Source: Streptomyces lilacinus (lineage in GTDB: Bacteria; Actinomycetota; Actinomycetes; Streptomycetales; Streptomycetaceae). Taken from it: a DNA stretch of 7,844 nt. Numbering within the stretch: the stretch's first letter is position 1; the number at the start of each line of letters is the position of its first letter. The position numbers and the translations under genes are program-made. Positions 1-6,302 of the stretch are shown piece after piece. The notes under the pieces are model-generated. The model ran no database searches, was not told where the DNA came from, and was given only the letters and a program-made list of their open reading frames with translations. Location: NCBI GenBank assembly GCA_000715685.1, contig KL569415.1, positions 69,260 to 77,103 of the forward strand, given 5' to 3'.

Positions 1-22
1 GGTTCGAGTCCCTGGCGGCGCA
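1..22 (+). tRNA. 3' end of a tRNA, probably tRNA-Lys (partial)
   Basis: Bases 3-9 (TTCGAGT) fit a T-loop, 10-14 (CCCTG) the 3' half of the T-stem, and 15-21 (GCGGCGC) the 3' half of the acceptor stem, with A22 as discriminator. The following bases C-A-G show that CCA is not encoded. The 5' part lies outside the window, so the anticodon cannot be read. A 5' acceptor strand of GCGCCGC would be required. That strand and this T-arm resemble actinobacterial tRNA-Lys as I remember it, and an A discriminator suits Lys. That it is a tRNA end is fairly secure; the amino acid is a guess from recall. Confidence 0.75.
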
Positions 23-26
23 CAGA

Positions 27-60
27 AGAGCCCCCTCCATTGATGGAGGGGGCTCTCTTG
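27..60 (+). terminator. Intrinsic terminator after the tRNA
   Basis: AGAGCCCCCTCCAT (27-40) pairs perfectly with ATGGAGGGGGCTCT (43-56), a stem of up to 14 bp. A realistic loop would open the inner A-T pairs. A short T-containing tail (CTCTTG) follows. Its position directly behind the tRNA 3' end is typical of tRNA terminators. The ATG at 40 lies inside this hairpin and is not used as a start for the next gene. Confidence 0.88.
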
Positions 61-192
61 CTGGCCGGCCGGATCCACCGGCACGTCGTCGAATGGCGCG
101 CGCGTCGTCCTGCGCTGGTTCAGCCCTGGGCGATTCCGCTGAGAGCGGCGAAGGGTTCCCCCGGCGCCCAACCCAACGGCAGAGTCGCCCTC
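61..192 (+). other. Leader region before the epimerase-like gene
   Basis: This is the gap of about 130 bases between the tRNA terminator and the ATG at 193. I see no gene here and no convincing -35/-10 pair. The only structure noted is a small dyad, CCGCT-GAG-AGCGG (136-148). No strong Shine-Dalgarno precedes the ATG; GGCAGAG at about 178-184 is the only purine-rich stretch. Confidence 0.4.
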
Positions 193-1173
193 ATGAGACT
201 TCTGATTCTGGGTGGGACGGAATTCGTCGGACGTGCCGTCACGGAGGAAGGTCTGGCGCGGGATTGGGACGTGACCGTCTTCCACCGTGGCCGTCACGAC
301 GCGTTGCCCGGAGCCGCCGTGCTGCGCGGGGACCGCACCGAGGACGGTGGTCTCGCCGCCCTGGAGGAGGGGGAGTGGGACGTCGTCCTCGACACCTGGT
401 CCGGTGCGCCGACAGCCGTGCGGGACGCGGCCCGGCTGCTGAAGGGGCGTGTCGGGCGCTACGTGTACGTCTCGAGCGGCTCGGTCTACCGGCACCCCCG
501 CGCGGCCGGGGTCGGTGAGGACGCGCCGCTGGTGGACGGATCGGCCGATGCGGGGCAGGTGGAGTACGCGCAGGACAAGCGGGGTGGCGAGCTGGCCGCG
601 GTCGAGGCCTTCGGGGACGCGGCCCTGCTGGTGCGGGCCGGGCTGATCCTCGGGCCCTGGGAGAACATCGGCCGCCTCCCGTGGTGGCTGCTGCGCCTCG
701 AGCGCGGCGGGCCGGTCCTCGCGCCCGGCCCCCGGGACCTGCCGCTGCAGTACATCGACGTCCGCGACCTGGCCGTCTGGAGCCTGGACGCCGCCGAGCG
801 CGGCCTCGGCGGCGCGCACAACCTGGTCAGCCGGTCCGGCCACGCCACCATGGGCAGCCTGTTGGAGGCGTGCGCGCGAGTGACCGGGAGCGACGCGGAG
901 CTGCGCTGGACGGACCCGGAGACGATCCTCGAGGCGGGCGTGGAGCCCTGGACCCAGCTGCCCGTCTGGGTGCCGCCGGGCGACCTGCACACGACGCTGC
1001 ACCAGGGCGGCGTGGACAAGGCCTTCGCCGCCGGACTGCGCTGCCGCCCCGTGGAGGAGACCGTGGCCGACACCTGGGAGTGGCTGAAGTCCCGCGGCCG
1101 CGTCGCGCCGCAGCGCCCGGACCGGCCGCGCGTCGGACTGGACCCGGAGACGGAGGTGCGGGTGCTCGGGTGA
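193..1173 (+). CDS. NAD-dependent epimerase/dehydratase family protein (extended SDR)
   Basis: A 326-residue cytoplasmic protein with an N-terminal Rossmann fold. The dinucleotide loop is GGTEFVG at residues 7-13, in the beta1 strand MRLLILGGT. The strand carrying the catalytic Ser is YVYVSSGSVY (90-99), and the SDR Tyr/Lys pair is Y125 and K129 (YAQDK). LILGPW (151-156) and the LQYIDVRDLA stretch (185-194) are typical of extended SDRs. The GGTxFVG loop recalls SDRs related to isoflavone reductase or CSP41 more than classic sugar epimerases, so the substrate cannot be named. NAD versus NADP is not decided, although H31-R32-G33 after beta2 could favour NADP. The ATG at 193 is chosen because the Rossmann strand begins at once; upstream in-frame codons would add a low-complexity extension and run into the tRNA terminator. 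Its stop is 18 bp from the stop of the converging serine hydrolase. No operon partner is visible. Confidence 0.9.
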   Translation: MRLLILGGTEFVGRAVTEEGLARDWDVTVFHRGRHDALPGAAVLRGDRTEDGGLAALEEGEWDVVLDTWSGAPTAVRDAARLLKGRVGRYVYVSSGSVYRHPRAAGVGEDAPLVDGSADAGQVEYAQDKRGGELAAVEAFGDAALLVRAGLILGPWENIGRLPWWLLRLERGGPVLAPGPRDLPLQYIDVRDLAVWSLDAAERGLGGAHNLVSRSGHATMGSLLEACARVTGSDAELRWTDPETILEAGVEPWTQLPVWVPPGDLHTTLHQGGVDKAFAAGLRCRPVEETVADTWEWLKSRGRVAPQRPDRPRVGLDPETEVRVLG

Positions 1174-1194
1174 GGCGCGCCCCGCGCGGGCTCA
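1171..1194. terminator. Imperfect dyad between converging genes, possible two-way terminator
   Basis: TGAG (1171-1174) pairs with CTCA (1191-1194), and GCGCG (1175-1179) pairs with CGCGC (1183-1187) around a CCC loop, leaving GGG (1188-1190) as a bulge. The outer arms contain the two converging TGA stop codons, one per strand. There is no T-tract on either side, so this may be only a GC-rich fold. Terminator function is inferred. Confidence 0.3.
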
Positions 1195-2585
1195 CGCCGT
1201 CTTCGGCGCGGCCCGCATGCCGATGTAGCAGCACCCCGTGCCGTCGGCGAGCGTCGAGAACACCACCGGCATCCAGTCCTCGCTGAAGGAGGGACCGGCA
1301 CCGGACGCGGCGAAGACCGTGTCCGACAGCGGCGTGAGGTCCATCTCCAGGGGCGGCGAGAAGTCCTTCATCCCGTCGACGAACTCGTACACCAGCCGCG
1401 GCGCGCCGTCGCCCTCGGAGCCGGATCCGGATCCGGAGACGGTGATGACGACGCCCTCGCGGCGGTACGTGCCGACGAGCGGCGTCATGTCCACGACGGG
1501 CGGCTGGGCCGGCGGCGCGAAGGCGTCCGGCATCGTCACGCCGGCCAGCTCGTCGAGCAGTTCGCGGAAGAGGGCGGCGTAGAGCAGGCGGGCGCCGCCG
1601 CCGTTGGTCAGCAGGGCGACGGCCGCGCCCGCCTGCGGGACCACGCGCAGGTACGCGTACTGGCCGATCGACGCGCCGTCGTGGCCGAAGCCGGGGACGC
1701 CGGACCAGTCGTACAGCGACCAGCCCAGGCCCCAGCCGTCCGCGCTGACCGTCCACTTGTCGGGGACGTCGACCTCGCGCCGCCGCATCGCCGCCACCGT
1801 CGCGGGCGCGAGGACGCGGGTGCCGTCCGCGGCCACGCCTCCGTCGAGGTGCATCCGTGCGAGGCGCACCACGTCCGCGGCGGAGGCGATGACCCTGCCG
1901 TAGGGGCCCGCCGAGCGCGGCATGAGGTCCCACGCCGGCGCCGGGTCGGGTCCCGGCCGGGCTCGCCCAGGTGTCCCATCGCCGCCCGGAACCGCAGGGC
2001 CTCCTCGGGCAGCGTCATCGTGCGCTCGAGTCCGAGCGGGGCGAGCAGCCGCTGCTTCAGCGCCTCGTCCCAGGTCAGGCCGGTCAGCACCTCGACGATG
2101 CGACCGAGGACGTTGTAGCCGACGCTGCTGTACGAGGAGGCGGTGCCGGGCGGGCAGTCGAGGGCGACGCCCTCGGCGGCCTCGACGTACCGGGCGAGGC
2201 AGTCGTCACCTCGGCCGGTGTCGAGGGTGAAGTCGCAGGTCAGCCCACTGGTGTGGCTGAGCAGCTGCCGAGTGGTGATCACCTTGGTCGCCGCCGGGTC
2301 GGCGGTGGCGAAGTCCGGCAGGACGTCCACGACCGGCGCGTCCAGGTCCAGTTGGCCGGACTCGGCCAGCTGCATCACCAACGTGGCGGTGTAGACCTTG
2401 GCGATCGAACCGAGCTGGAAGACCGAGTCGGTCGTCGCCTCCACCCCCGTGCCCCGGTGCAGGACACCGCTGGCCAGCTCGTGGATCTCCCCGCCGGTGA
2501 GCACGGCCAGCGTCGCGCCCGGGACGTGGTGGGCGGCGCGCAGTGCGTCGAGTCGGGCCTGCCAGTGCGCGGAGTCGAAGGTCAT
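1192..2585 (-). pseudogene. Serine hydrolase (beta-lactamase/EstB family), frameshifted
   Basis: Reading on the minus strand from the ATG at 2585, frame one gives an intact N-terminal half of a beta-lactamase-fold hydrolase: the SxxK motif S60-I-A-K63, then LLSHTSGL (108-115) and Y152-S-S154 with VGYNVLG. It stays family-like to GHLGEPGRDP, ending at 1947. Family-like sequence resumes in another frame at 1944 (PAPAWDLMPRSAGP). This carries the third motif H302-D-G304 and ends in a beta-rich C-terminal domain holding a Gly/Ser repeat, with TGA at 1192-1194. The span is 1394 nt; adding one base gives 1395 nt, or 464 residues, normal for the family. A one-base deletion on the minus strand, for example GACCCGGACCCG shortened to GACCCGACCCG, explains everything. 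The start is supported by AGGGGGG (2594-2600) 8 nt upstream. The substrate is unknown; relatives include esterases, D-aminopeptidases and PBP-like proteins. No signal peptide is visible, so it is probably cytoplasmic. It is either a real pseudogene or a sequencing error. Confidence 0.85.
1421..1438 (-). repeat. Three 6-bp units coding a Gly-Ser run
   Basis: CCGGAT-CCGGAT-CCGGAG on the plus strand forms two exact units and one near copy. On the minus strand it codes a Gly/Ser run of about seven residues within the C-terminal domain of the serine hydrolase (about residues 384-390 of the restored protein), probably a flexible loop. Such short repeats can change in copy number by slippage. Confidence 0.6.
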
Positions 2586-2619
2586 GACGGTGTCCCCCCT
2601 GTGCGGTTCCCCTTGGCGA

Positions 2620-2688
2620 GGAACGCTGTGCGGTGTGTCGAACACTGTACGGTCGCCGAACAGTGTTCGCAAGGGCGTACAGTGTTCC
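2620..2688. promoter_or_regulatory. Array of four 13-bp operator-like sites
   Basis: Site 3 (2657-2669) is the perfect dyad CGAACA-G-TGTTCG. Site 2 (2639-2651, CGAACACTGTACG), site 4 (2676-2688, CGTACAGTGTTCC) and site 1 (2620-2632, GGAACGCTGTGCG) match the consensus CGAACASTGTTCG at 12, 11 and 10 of 13 positions. Site starts are 19, 18 and 19 bp apart. Sites 2 and 4 are inverted copies of each other over 12 bp. The array lies between the divergent serine hydrolase and tetR starts. Dyads of this kind beside a TetR gene are usually its operators; that the adjacent TetR protein binds here is inferred. Confidence 0.8.
2644..2672 (-). promoter_or_regulatory. Candidate promoter of the serine hydrolase
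   Basis: On the minus strand TTGCGA (2672-2667) and TACAGT (2649-2644) are separated by 17 bp and each match 4 of 6 bases of the housekeeping -35 and -10 consensus. The implied transcript start, near 2637, leaves a leader of about 50 nt to the ATG at 2585. Operator site 3 covers the -35 edge and spacer, site 2 covers the -10, and site 1 lies just downstream of the start, so a bound repressor would block it. I see no equally good plus-strand promoter for tetR; TATCCT (2697-2702) is a possible -10 without a clear -35. Confidence 0.5.
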
Positions 2689-2731
2689 GGCTCGGCTATC
2701 CTGAGCCGCGGACGACGAAAGAGGAGACCGG

Positions 2732-3475
2732 ATGTCAGCCGAGAAGAAGCCGTTCCCGTCGGTGTGGGCCCGTCCGCGGCGACCGCGGCGGGAGCAGCCG
2801 GCGCTGAGCCGGGATCAGATCGTGTCCGTCGCGCTCGAGCTGCTCGACGCCGAGGGGACCGACGCCCTGAGCATGCGCAAGCTCGGCGCCCGCCTGAACG
2901 CGGGGGCCACCTCGCTCTACTCGCACGTGGCCAACAAGGACGAGCTCGTCGAGCTGGTCGTGGACGAGGTCTACGGCGAGATCGAGATGCCGGCCGGCGG
3001 CGACCCGGCCGACTGGCGCGCCGACGTCACGCGCTGCGCCCACGCCCTGCGGTCGGCCTTCCTCCGCCACCCCTGGATCGCCTCGGTGGTCGGCGAGGCC
3101 GGGGTGGCCCACCTGGGGCCGAACATGCTGCGGCTGTCGGAGGGCCTGCTCGCGCTGTTCGAGGGCGCGGGCTTCTCGCTGGAAGAGGCGGACCGGGCCG
3201 TGAACACCGTGGTCTCGTACGTCATCGGGATGACCACCGCCGAGGCGGCGTGGCTGACGACGCTCGCCCGCAGCGGCCGGAGCGAGCGGGAGTGGGTGGA
3301 GCACCTGTGGCCCGCGGCCGAAGAGGCCGTGCAGCCGTACCCGCGCCTGCGGACGCTCTACGCGGCGCGTCGGGACCACGGCGCGGCCGGGACCCGCGAC
3401 GACAGCTTCGACGACGGCCTCGCGTGCGTCCTCGACGGCCTCGAGGTCCGGCTCGGGCGGGCCGCCGGCCGCTGA
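2732..3475 (+). CDS. TetR/AcrR family transcriptional regulator
   Basis: A 247-residue DNA-binding repressor. A basic N-terminal arm (RPRRPRR, 14-20) leads into the TetR helix-turn-helix domain at about 24-72. Visible parts are LSRDQIVSVALELLDAEG (25-42), LSMRKLGARL (46-55) and the recognition-helix region AGATSLYSHV (57-66), followed by the usual anchor NKDELVELVVDEVYGEI (68-84). The remainder is helical and resembles the TetR C-terminal ligand-binding/dimerisation domain found in tetracycline-repressor-like proteins, so a small-molecule inducer is likely but unknown. The ATG at 2732 is set by GAGGAG (2721-2726), 5 nt upstream. It is divergent from the serine hydrolase, with four operator-like dyads between the two starts. 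This suggests autoregulation and control of the hydrolase. If the hydrolase is truly broken, the regulator may have lost its local target. Confidence 0.92.
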   Translation: MSAEKKPFPSVWARPRRPRREQPALSRDQIVSVALELLDAEGTDALSMRKLGARLNAGATSLYSHVANKDELVELVVDEVYGEIEMPAGGDPADWRADVTRCAHALRSAFLRHPWIASVVGEAGVAHLGPNMLRLSEGLLALFEGAGFSLEEADRAVNTVVSYVIGMTTAEAAWLTTLARSGRSEREWVEHLWPAAEEAVQPYPRLRTLYAARRDHGAAGTRDDSFDDGLACVLDGLEVRLGRAAGR

Positions 3476-3548
3476 GTGCTCGGCTGCTTCCGCTCGGTTG
3501 TTTTTGGCGCGACGCTCGGGGCCAACACCCGGTGCGGCCCGCGGGCCC
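3476..3548. other. Gap between converging tetR and phosphatase genes
   Basis: The gap contains a T-run (TGTTTTT, 3499-3505) and a perfect 12-bp palindrome GGCCCGCGGGCC (3536-3547) abutting the phosphatase stop. I could not find a good GC stem directly before the T-run, so a proper intrinsic terminator for tetR is not established. Confidence 0.35.
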
Positions 3549-4646
3549 TCACCGCTCCCGGCGCAGGATCAGCAGCGCGACGTCGTCGGACAGCTCGCCG
3601 CCGGTGTAGGCGCGCAGATCGGCCACGACCCGGTCCGCCAGCGGCCCGGGCGACGCCGAGTGCGGCATGGCGGCCAGCCGCTCGCCGAGGGGGTAGAAGT
3701 GCCCGGCCGTGTCGCGGGCCTCGGTCAGCCCGTCGGAGCAGAGGACCAGCAGGTCGCCCGGGGCGAAGGAGAAGCGGGTGCGGTGGCACGGGCCCTCCAC
3801 CAGATGGCGCAGTGCCAGCGGGGGGTCGGGGACCGGGGTCTGGATCTCGGTCGCCGTGCCGCCGCGCAGCAGCAGCGGGGGCAGGTGGCCGCAGTTGACC
3901 AGCTCGGCCGGGCCGCCGACCGTCGGCACCTCGACCAGGGCGGCCGTCACGAACTCCTCGCCCACGCCGCGCCGCAGGACGGTGGCGTCGAGCCGCAGGG
4001 CCACCGCGCCCAGGTCGGGCTCGACCTGCGCGGCCTCCCGGAAGGTGCCGAGCACGTCGGCCGCCGTCTCGACGGCGCCGAGCCCCTTGCCCCGTACGTC
4101 GCCGAGGATCACCCGCGTTCCGTAGGGGGTGGCGAGCACCTCGTACAGGTCGCCGCCCACCTGGGCCTCGGCCGCCGCCGCGATGTAGCGCACCGCGACC
4201 CGCAGGCTGTCGATCCGCTCCGGCACCGGGCGCAGCAGGGCGCGCTGGGCGGCTTCGGCCACCGAGCGCGTCTGCAGCAGCTGGCGCTCGCGGGTCGCGA
4301 CGAGGACGACGCTGGCGGTGGAGACGCAGGTGATGGCGAGGACGGTCGCGCCGGCCGTCAGGTGGACGGGGAAGGCGACGTCGGGGTCGGCCAGCGCCAG
4401 CGGCGCGACCGCGCACAGGGCCGTCAGTCCCGTCAGCAGGGGGACGCGGGCGCGCCGGGTGCCGATGCTGGCCAGGACGGGGGCCGTGGCGAGCACGGGG
4501 GAGAAGGTCAGGCTGGGGTTGGTCGCCAGGTCCAGGGCGACGGCGGCGGCCAGCAGCGCGTACGCGGCCACGACGAGCAGGCGCGCGGCGCGGGGGAGCG
4601 GGGGTGTCTTGGGCGGCGGCTCCGCGCTGCCCGGGTCTCGCATCAT
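3549..4646 (-). CDS. Membrane-anchored PP2C-type (SpoIIE) Ser/Thr phosphatase
   Basis: A 365-residue protein. A proline-rich N-terminus (10-18) precedes about four hydrophobic segments (roughly 22-40, 47-62, 68-86 and 94-116) that should place it in the cell membrane. A short linker (117-160) leads into a cytoplasmic SpoIIE/PP2C domain. Metal-binding motifs are VGGDLYE (163-169, D166), GDVRGKG (182-188, D183), CSDGLTE (303-309, D305) and SDDVALL (353-359); NCGHLPPLLL (251-260) is also typical. Relatives dephosphorylate anti-anti-sigma proteins in partner-switching control of sigma factors. No anti-sigma kinase or STAS partner lies in the window, so the target is unknown. There is no GAF or PAS sensor domain, so any signal would enter through the membrane segments. 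The start is uncertain: ATG 4646 or ATG 4643 follows a GGTGGGA sequence, while GTG 4691 would add 15 residues. Confidence 0.9.
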   Translation of the reverse strand: MMRDPGSAEPPPKTPPLPRAARLLVVAAYALLAAAVALDLATNPSLTFSPVLATAPVLASIGTRRARVPLLTGLTALCAVAPLALADPDVAFPVHLTAGATVLAITCVSTASVVLVATRERQLLQTRSVAEAAQRALLRPVPERIDSLRVAVRYIAAAAEAQVGGDLYEVLATPYGTRVILGDVRGKGLGAVETAADVLGTFREAAQVEPDLGAVALRLDATVLRRGVGEEFVTAALVEVPTVGGPAELVNCGHLPPLLLRGGTATEIQTPVPDPPLALRHLVEGPCHRTRFSFAPGDLLVLCSDGLTEARDTAGHFYPLGERLAAMPHSASPGPLADRVVADLRAYTGGELSDDVALLILRRER

Positions 4647-4660
4647 GGTGGTTTCCCACC
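4647..4660 (-). promoter_or_regulatory. Small GAAA-loop hairpin over the phosphatase ribosome-binding site
   Basis: On the minus strand GGTGG-GAAA-CCACC forms a perfect 5-bp stem with a GNRA tetraloop, ending directly before the ATG at 4646. The most Shine-Dalgarno-like bases (GGTGGGA) lie in the stem and loop. If it folds in the mRNA it could dampen translation; that is inferred. Confidence 0.4.
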
Positions 4661-4702
4661 CTAGGGGCCCGGCGGTCGGTCGCAACCGCACGACTCCGCT
4701 GT

Positions 4703-4722
4703 GGCATAAGCCGTCTTATGCC
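4703..4722. promoter_or_regulatory. Palindrome between phosphatase and GlxA-type regulator, candidate operator
   Basis: GGCATAAG (4703-4710) and CTTATGCC (4715-4722) are perfect inverted repeats around CCGT. They sit in an unusually AT-rich island (about 4700-4750) that also holds six A's (4726-4731). No T-tract follows on the plus strand, so an operator is likelier than a terminator. It could serve the adjacent GlxA-type regulator, the phosphatase promoter, or both. I could not assign a convincing -35/-10 pair to either gene. Confidence 0.55.
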
Positions 4723-4804
4723 CAGAAAAAAGGACATTACTCCATAAAGGTGATCGCCGACCCGTTCGGCCGTGCGCTGCCGGGAGCCGCCCGATGATGG
4801 CTGT

Positions 4805-5776
4805 GTGAGCGGCAAGGTGGTGACGCGCGACGTCCTGATCGTCGTGTACGACGGAGTGCAAATGCTGGACGTCGCAGGGCCCTTGGACGTCTTCGACCGG
4901 GCCGCGTGCGAGGCGGACGCCGGCTACCGGGTGCGGCTGGCCTCGGTGGGCGGCCGGCCGGTGGCCACCTCCGCCGGCGCGCAGTTGGGCGTGTCGGGCG
5001 ACCTGGCGAGGATCCGCAAGCCCCCGGACACCCTCATGGTCGCCGGCGGCTGGGGATACGCCACCGCGGCCGGCGACGGCGCCCTCGTCCGCCACGTCCG
5101 CCGGCTCGCGGCCGGGGCGCGGCGGACGGGCTCGGTGTGCACGGGCGCCTTCGTGCTCGCCGAGGCGGGCCTGCTCGACGGGCGCCGCGCGACGACGCAC
5201 TGGGCGTCCTGCGCCGAACTGGCCGCCGCCTACCCGGCCGTCCGCGTCGAGCCCGACGCCATCTTCGTCCGCGACGACCACGTGGTCACCTCCGCCGGCG
5301 TGACCGCCGGCATCGACCTCACCCTCGCCCTGCTGGAGGACGACCTCGGCCCGGAGGCCGCCCGCGCCGTCGCGAAGTACCTGGTCGTCTTCATGCAGCG
5401 GCCGGGCGGACAGTCGCAGTTCAGTACCTGGACCCGCGGCGACCCGCCGCGCGGCGGTGCCCTGCGCGACCTCGTCGAGGACATCGACGCCCACCCCGCC
5501 GGAGACCTCTCCGTCCCCGCGCTGGCCGCCCGACTGGGCATGAGCAGACGGCACTTCAGCCGGCTGTTCAGCCAGCAGGTGGGCATCAGCCCCGGCGCGT
5601 ACGTCGAGCGGGCCCGGGTCGCCGCGGCCCGGACCCTGCTGGAGAGCACCCCCGACAGTGTGGACACCATCGCGGGACAGTGCGGCTTCGGCACGGTCGA
5701 GACGATGCGGCGCGCCTTCGTTCGCGAGACCGGGGTCTCCCCGGCCGCCTACCGCGACCGCTTCCGCCGGGGCTGA
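4805..5776 (+). CDS. GlxA family regulator (DJ-1/PfpI domain + AraC-type HTH)
   Basis: A transcription regulator of 323 residues from GTG 4805. The N-terminal DJ-1/PfpI-like domain (about 7-195) starts VTRDVLIVVYDGVQMLDVAGPLDVF. It holds the nucleophile-elbow region SVCTGAFVLAEAGLLDG (110-126, C112), ATTHW (129-133) and VTSAGVTAGIDL (161-172). The AraC domain (about 218-322) has two helix-turn-helix units, LSVPALAARLGMSRRHFSRLF (235-255) and VDTIAGQCGFGTVETMRRAF (286-305), with family hallmarks ISPGAYVERAR and VSPAAYRDRF. In this family the DJ-1-like part is thought to sense a ligand rather than act as an enzyme. The start is unresolved: GTG 4772, 4805, 4817 and 4820 are all in frame, none with a strong Shine-Dalgarno. 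It is divergent from the SpoIIE phosphatase, with a palindrome between them, and ends in a strong terminator. Confidence 0.9.
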   Translation: MSGKVVTRDVLIVVYDGVQMLDVAGPLDVFDRAACEADAGYRVRLASVGGRPVATSAGAQLGVSGDLARIRKPPDTLMVAGGWGYATAAGDGALVRHVRRLAAGARRTGSVCTGAFVLAEAGLLDGRRATTHWASCAELAAAYPAVRVEPDAIFVRDDHVVTSAGVTAGIDLTLALLEDDLGPEAARAVAKYLVVFMQRPGGQSQFSTWTRGDPPRGGALRDLVEDIDAHPAGDLSVPALAARLGMSRRHFSRLFSQQVGISPGAYVERARVAAARTLLESTPDSVDTIAGQCGFGTVETMRRAFVRETGVSPAAYRDRFRRG

Positions 5777-5796
5777 CCGCCCCGGCGGGTCGTTTT
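5763..5796 (+). terminator. Intrinsic terminator of the GlxA-type gene
   Basis: CCGCCGGGGC (5764-5773) pairs perfectly with GCCCCGGCGG (5779-5788), a 10-bp GC stem with loop TGACC, followed by GTCG and TTTT (5793-5796). The stop codon TGA (5774-5776) lies in the loop, and the last codons of the gene form the left arm. It is directional for the plus strand; the converging gene has no T-tract here. Confidence 0.85.
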
Positions 5797-5824
5797 CTCC
5801 GCCCGCGTCGTCGCGCTCGTGCGC

Positions 5825-6289
5825 CTACGCCGTGCCCGGCGTCTTGCGCGTGGTGACGGCGATGCGGTTCCAGGCATTGATCGTGAAGATCAGCGCGATC
5901 AGGTGCGCCAGTTCCTCCTCCTCGAAGTGCCGGGCGGCCTCGTCGTACACCGCGTCCGGGACGAGGCCGTCGGACAGTCGGGTCACCGCCTCGGTCAGCG
6001 CGAGGGCCGCCCGCTCCTTCTCCGTGTACAGCCCGGCCTCCCGCCACGCGGCCAGCAGGTGCAGCCGCTCCTCGCGCTCGCCCGCCCTACGGGCGTCGCG
6101 GGTGTGCATGTCCAGGCAGTACGCACAGTGGTTGAGCTGCGAGGCCCGGATCTGGACCAGCTCGACGAGGACCGGGTCGAGGCCCTTCGTCGCGGCCACG
6201 TCGAGGGCGATCATCGCCTTGAAGACGGCGGGGGCGGCCTGGGTGAAGTTCATGCGCTGCGTGGTGTGCGTGTGGTGGGTGATCGTCAT
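5825..6289 (-). CDS. Carboxymuconolactone decarboxylase-family protein (AhpD-like)
   Basis: A 154-residue, all-helical, cytoplasmic protein of the AhpD/CMD superfamily. It has the complete AhpD-type active-site pattern E43-x11-C55-A-Y-C58-x3-H62 (in ELVQIRASQLNHCAYCLDMH), the residues of a thiol peroxidase or disulfide relay. FTQAAPAVFKAMIALD (15-30) and the tail INAWNRIAVTTR (137-148) are family-typical. True carboxymuconolactone decarboxylases lack this CxxC pair, so a role in peroxide or redox chemistry is likelier than aromatic catabolism; the substrate is not known. The ATG at 6289 has AGGG about 8 nt upstream; a second Met at codon 13 (6253) is a less likely start. It faces the MocR regulator across 59 bp and converges on the GlxA-type gene with a 48-bp gap. 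Confidence 0.92.
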   Translation of the reverse strand: MTITHHTHTTQRMNFTQAAPAVFKAMIALDVAATKGLDPVLVELVQIRASQLNHCAYCLDMHTRDARRAGEREERLHLLAAWREAGLYTEKERAALALTEAVTRLSDGLVPDAVYDEAARHFEEEELAHLIALIFTINAWNRIAVTTRKTPGTA

Positions 6290-6302
6290 GAGAACGACCC
6301 TA

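Noticed and set aside
1..60. tRNA 3' end as an integration site of a mobile element
   Set aside because: No integrase, excisionase or phage gene lies nearby, and I noticed no second copy of the tRNA 3' end elsewhere in the window.
40..192. Upstream ATG at 40 as start of the epimerase-like gene, adding 51 residues
   Set aside because: It lies inside the tRNA terminator hairpin, and the extra residues are low complexity and precede the natural start of the Rossmann fold at 193.
1192..1923. ATG at 1923 as the start of a separate 243-residue protein
   Set aside because: The sequence is the C-terminal part of the serine hydrolase and lacks the SxxK motif. There is no ribosome-binding site, and the family-like reading extends upstream of this ATG to 1944.
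1940..1955. Programmed ribosomal frameshift in the serine hydrolase
   Set aside because: No slippery heptamer or stimulatory structure is evident, and this family is not known to use frameshifting. A deletion or sequencing error is simpler.
3490..3505. T-run after tetR as a terminator
   Set aside because: I could not find a stable stem directly upstream of TGTTTTT, only weak 4-bp pairings.
4703..4722. The GGCATAAG palindrome as an intrinsic terminator
   Set aside because: Both flanking genes diverge from it, the stem is AT-rich, and no T-run follows on the plus strand.
3358..4815. Long minus-strand open frame overlapping the phosphatase in another frame
   Set aside because: It is a high-GC shadow frame rich in Arg, Pro, Gly and Ala with no domain, and it overlaps a gene with complete SpoIIE motifs.
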